DNA from: Streptomycetales bacterium
GTDB lineage: Bacteria; Actinomycetota; Actinomycetes; Prado026
NCBI GenBank assembly: GCA_025361995.1
Contig: JANYIP010000360.1
Span: 1 to 6,228 of the forward strand
Direction of reading: 5' to 3'
DNA: 6,228 nt
Every line of letters begins with the position of its first letter. Positions within the stretch are counted from its first letter, which is position 1. The translations under genes and the position numbers were made by a program. Shown here in pieces: positions 5,454-6,228 of this stretch. The notes under the pieces were generated by a model that was not told the origin of the DNA, searched no databases, and saw only the letters and a list, made by a program, of their open reading frames with translations.

Positions 5454-5732
5454 CTACCTCTCGACCTCTCCCATGAGGATGTCGTCAGGTCGGAGACTGA
5501 CCGAGGGCGGCCCTGTGATCGACATCGATCCGTCCTGAATGGCCAGGACGCTGAACGTCCCGACATCCTCGGACCCGTCGTCCTGGTGGTGCACTCCGTC
5601 GAACTCGTCGCCCAGCTCAGGTGGTCCTAGACCTGGCTCACCCAGCACCAGCCAGCCTTCGTGTGTCCTCCGAGCCTCGCTTACGAAATAGGTCAGCCGC
5701 CAGGTCACGGAGGCATCATGCCTGACTTGCAC
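5454..5732 (-). CDS. small acidic protein of unknown function
   Basis: I do not recognise this 92-residue protein. It has no signal peptide or membrane segment. The pattern is of short beta strands: TWRLTYFV (10-17), GWLVLGEP (26-33), GDEFDGV (41-47), an acidic loop (QDDGSED, 50-56), FSVLAI (60-65), then SLRPDDILMGEV (79-90). The G-W-x-V-x-G, GDEF and D-x-L-x-G-E-V spacing is loosely like the small beta-barrel of EF-Tu domain 2, which is only a suggestion. The start is uncertain: GTG at 5732 has no Shine-Dalgarno, and a second GTG at 5708 would drop eight residues. A 13-bp palindrome AGGCATCATGCCT (5711-5723) lies between these two starts. It follows the membrane protein gene by 56 nt in the same direction, so the two may share a transcript. 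Confidence 0.6.
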   Translation of the reverse strand: MQVRHDASVTWRLTYFVSEARRTHEGWLVLGEPGLGPPELGDEFDGVHHQDDGSEDVGTFSVLAIQDGSMSITGPPSVSLRPDDILMGEVER

Positions 5733-5756
5733 GGCGCGAACGGCTGGACAAGAGGA

Positions 5757-5789
5757 GCACCGAACGGCACATCGGCGCGTGCGATGCGT
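5757..5789 (-). repeat. gene-end repeat, copy B (after the membrane protein gene)
   Basis: This is the partner of 4459-4487, with an extra CGCG in the hairpin loop. On the minus strand CGCATCG pairs with CGATGTG around the 7-nt loop CACGCGC, directly after the TAA stop. The stem is kept while the loop length changes. The last base of the repeat overlaps the stop codon. Its left 13 bases are identical to part of copy C. Confidence 0.6.
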
Positions 5790-6228
5790 TAGATGCCGTA
5801 GCAGCGGAGGTCGTCCGCGATGCTAATCGAGTCGCTGGAGACCTGGACGCTGGCTGGTTCCGACCACCGCTGTCCGAAGCAGTTCACGCTCAGGCGGTAG
5901 ATGCCAGGCGGGAGGCTGATTCGGAAGTCCCCTGAGAGGTCGGTCGTCGTGGTCTGGACTACCGCCCCCCTGGGTGATGTCACGCGAACCCCAGCGGCTT
6001 GAAGGGGCGCCACATGGGCGACCGGGCCGGGACCGAACAGGAAACGCGCCGTCCCCTGGACCGCTCCGTTCGGGATAGGAACCGAAGCTGGGCGCAATAG
6101 TAGTGAACCGACAACGCCAATGACGAGGACCGCGACACCAATCCCAGCGACCAGCGGCCAACGCGGCTTTCGGCGCTGATGCGGCCGAGCGTCACTCCCG
6201 GCTGAGTCGCTCGCAGGCGGCCGGGCTT
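5789..6228 (-). CDS. single-pass membrane protein with external beta-sandwich domain, 5' end outside the window
   Basis: The frame stays open to the right edge, giving 145 visible residues and no start in view. The visible order is: a Pro/Arg/Ser-rich, positively charged tail ending RRKPRW (about 1-23), one strongly hydrophobic helix PLVAGIGVAVLVIGVVGSLL (24-43), then about 100 residues outside the membrane if positive-inside holds. That outer part resembles the transthyretin-like carboxypeptidase regulatory fold: GVRVTSPRG, TTTTDLSGDFRISLPPGIYRLSV, where T-x-x-x-G-x-F and LPPG-x-Y are the usual strand and turn signatures. Two cysteines (116 and 142 in the visible numbering) could form a disulfide. 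The TTG at 6097 could be mistaken for a start, but using it would cut the gene inside the membrane helix. Function is unknown; a surface or anti-sigma-like role is possible but not shown. It ends in TAA overlapping the gene-end repeat. Confidence 0.75.
   Translation of the reverse strand, partial: ARPPASDSAGSDARPHQRRKPRWPLVAGIGVAVLVIGVVGSLLLRPASVPIPNGAVQGTARFLFGPGPVAHVAPLQAAGVRVTSPRGAVVQTTTTDLSGDFRISLPPGIYRLSVNCFGQRWSEPASVQVSSDSISIADDLRCYGI

Noticed and set aside
5399..5794. Integron attC-like core heptamers: ATCTAAC at 5794-5788 and GTTAGGT at 5405-5399 on the minus strand, near gene ends.
   Set aside because: They match RYYYAAC and GTTRRRY and suggest a gene cassette layout, but no pair lies at attC distance around a folded site: the two are ~390 nt apart with a gene between, copy A has neither, and no integron integrase is present.
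1..6228. CRISPR arrays, insertion sequences and riboswitches.
   Set aside because: No regularly spaced repeats, no transposase frame, no terminal inverted repeats and no recognisable riboswitch leader were seen on either strand.

Overview
The window looks like chromosomal DNA of a high-GC actinobacterium. The evidence is the very GC-rich coding on the left, a mycobacterial-type Dcd, GTG starts, and -10-like boxes placed so close to start codons that leaderless transcripts are likely. The genus cannot be fixed from the sequence.

Left, core-like part (1-3412): a c-di-GMP turnover protein with GAF, GGDEF and EAL domains, cut by the left edge, runs rightward to 1532. It converges with a two-gene leftward operon made of a FUSC-type membrane protein (2141-3298) followed 9 nt later by dcd (1547-2131), a dCTP deaminase of the bifunctional dUMP-forming kind. 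A tRNA-Gly with anticodon CCC (3342-3412) points rightward. One short TTAGAGTA segment between the tRNA and the FUSC gene could supply -10 boxes in both directions.

Right, accessory-looking part (3413-6228): base composition drops, gene density falls and small unrelated genes appear directly after the tRNA 3' end, as expected for a genomic island at a tRNA site. No integrase and no second copy of the tRNA end is visible, so the island is inferred. About 400 nt without a credible gene (3413-3822) hold an 11-nt-period tandem repeat. Then comes a toxin-antitoxin locus in which the toxin gene is broken by a TAG codon and a frameshift, while the ribbon-helix-helix antitoxin (4099-4395) is intact and keeps a recognisable promoter with a dyad upstream.

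Three leftward genes follow: an alpha/beta hydrolase (4489-5325), a 92-residue acidic protein of unknown function (5454-5732), and a single-pass membrane protein with an external beta-sandwich domain that is cut by the right edge (5789-6228). Each of their stop codons is abutted by a hairpin, and two of these hairpins are clearly related in sequence. Together they may be a family of gene-end repeats or compact terminators. The dead toxin with a live antitoxin, and the gene-end repeats, are the most unusual signals in the window. I did not find convincing evidence of a wholly new system.
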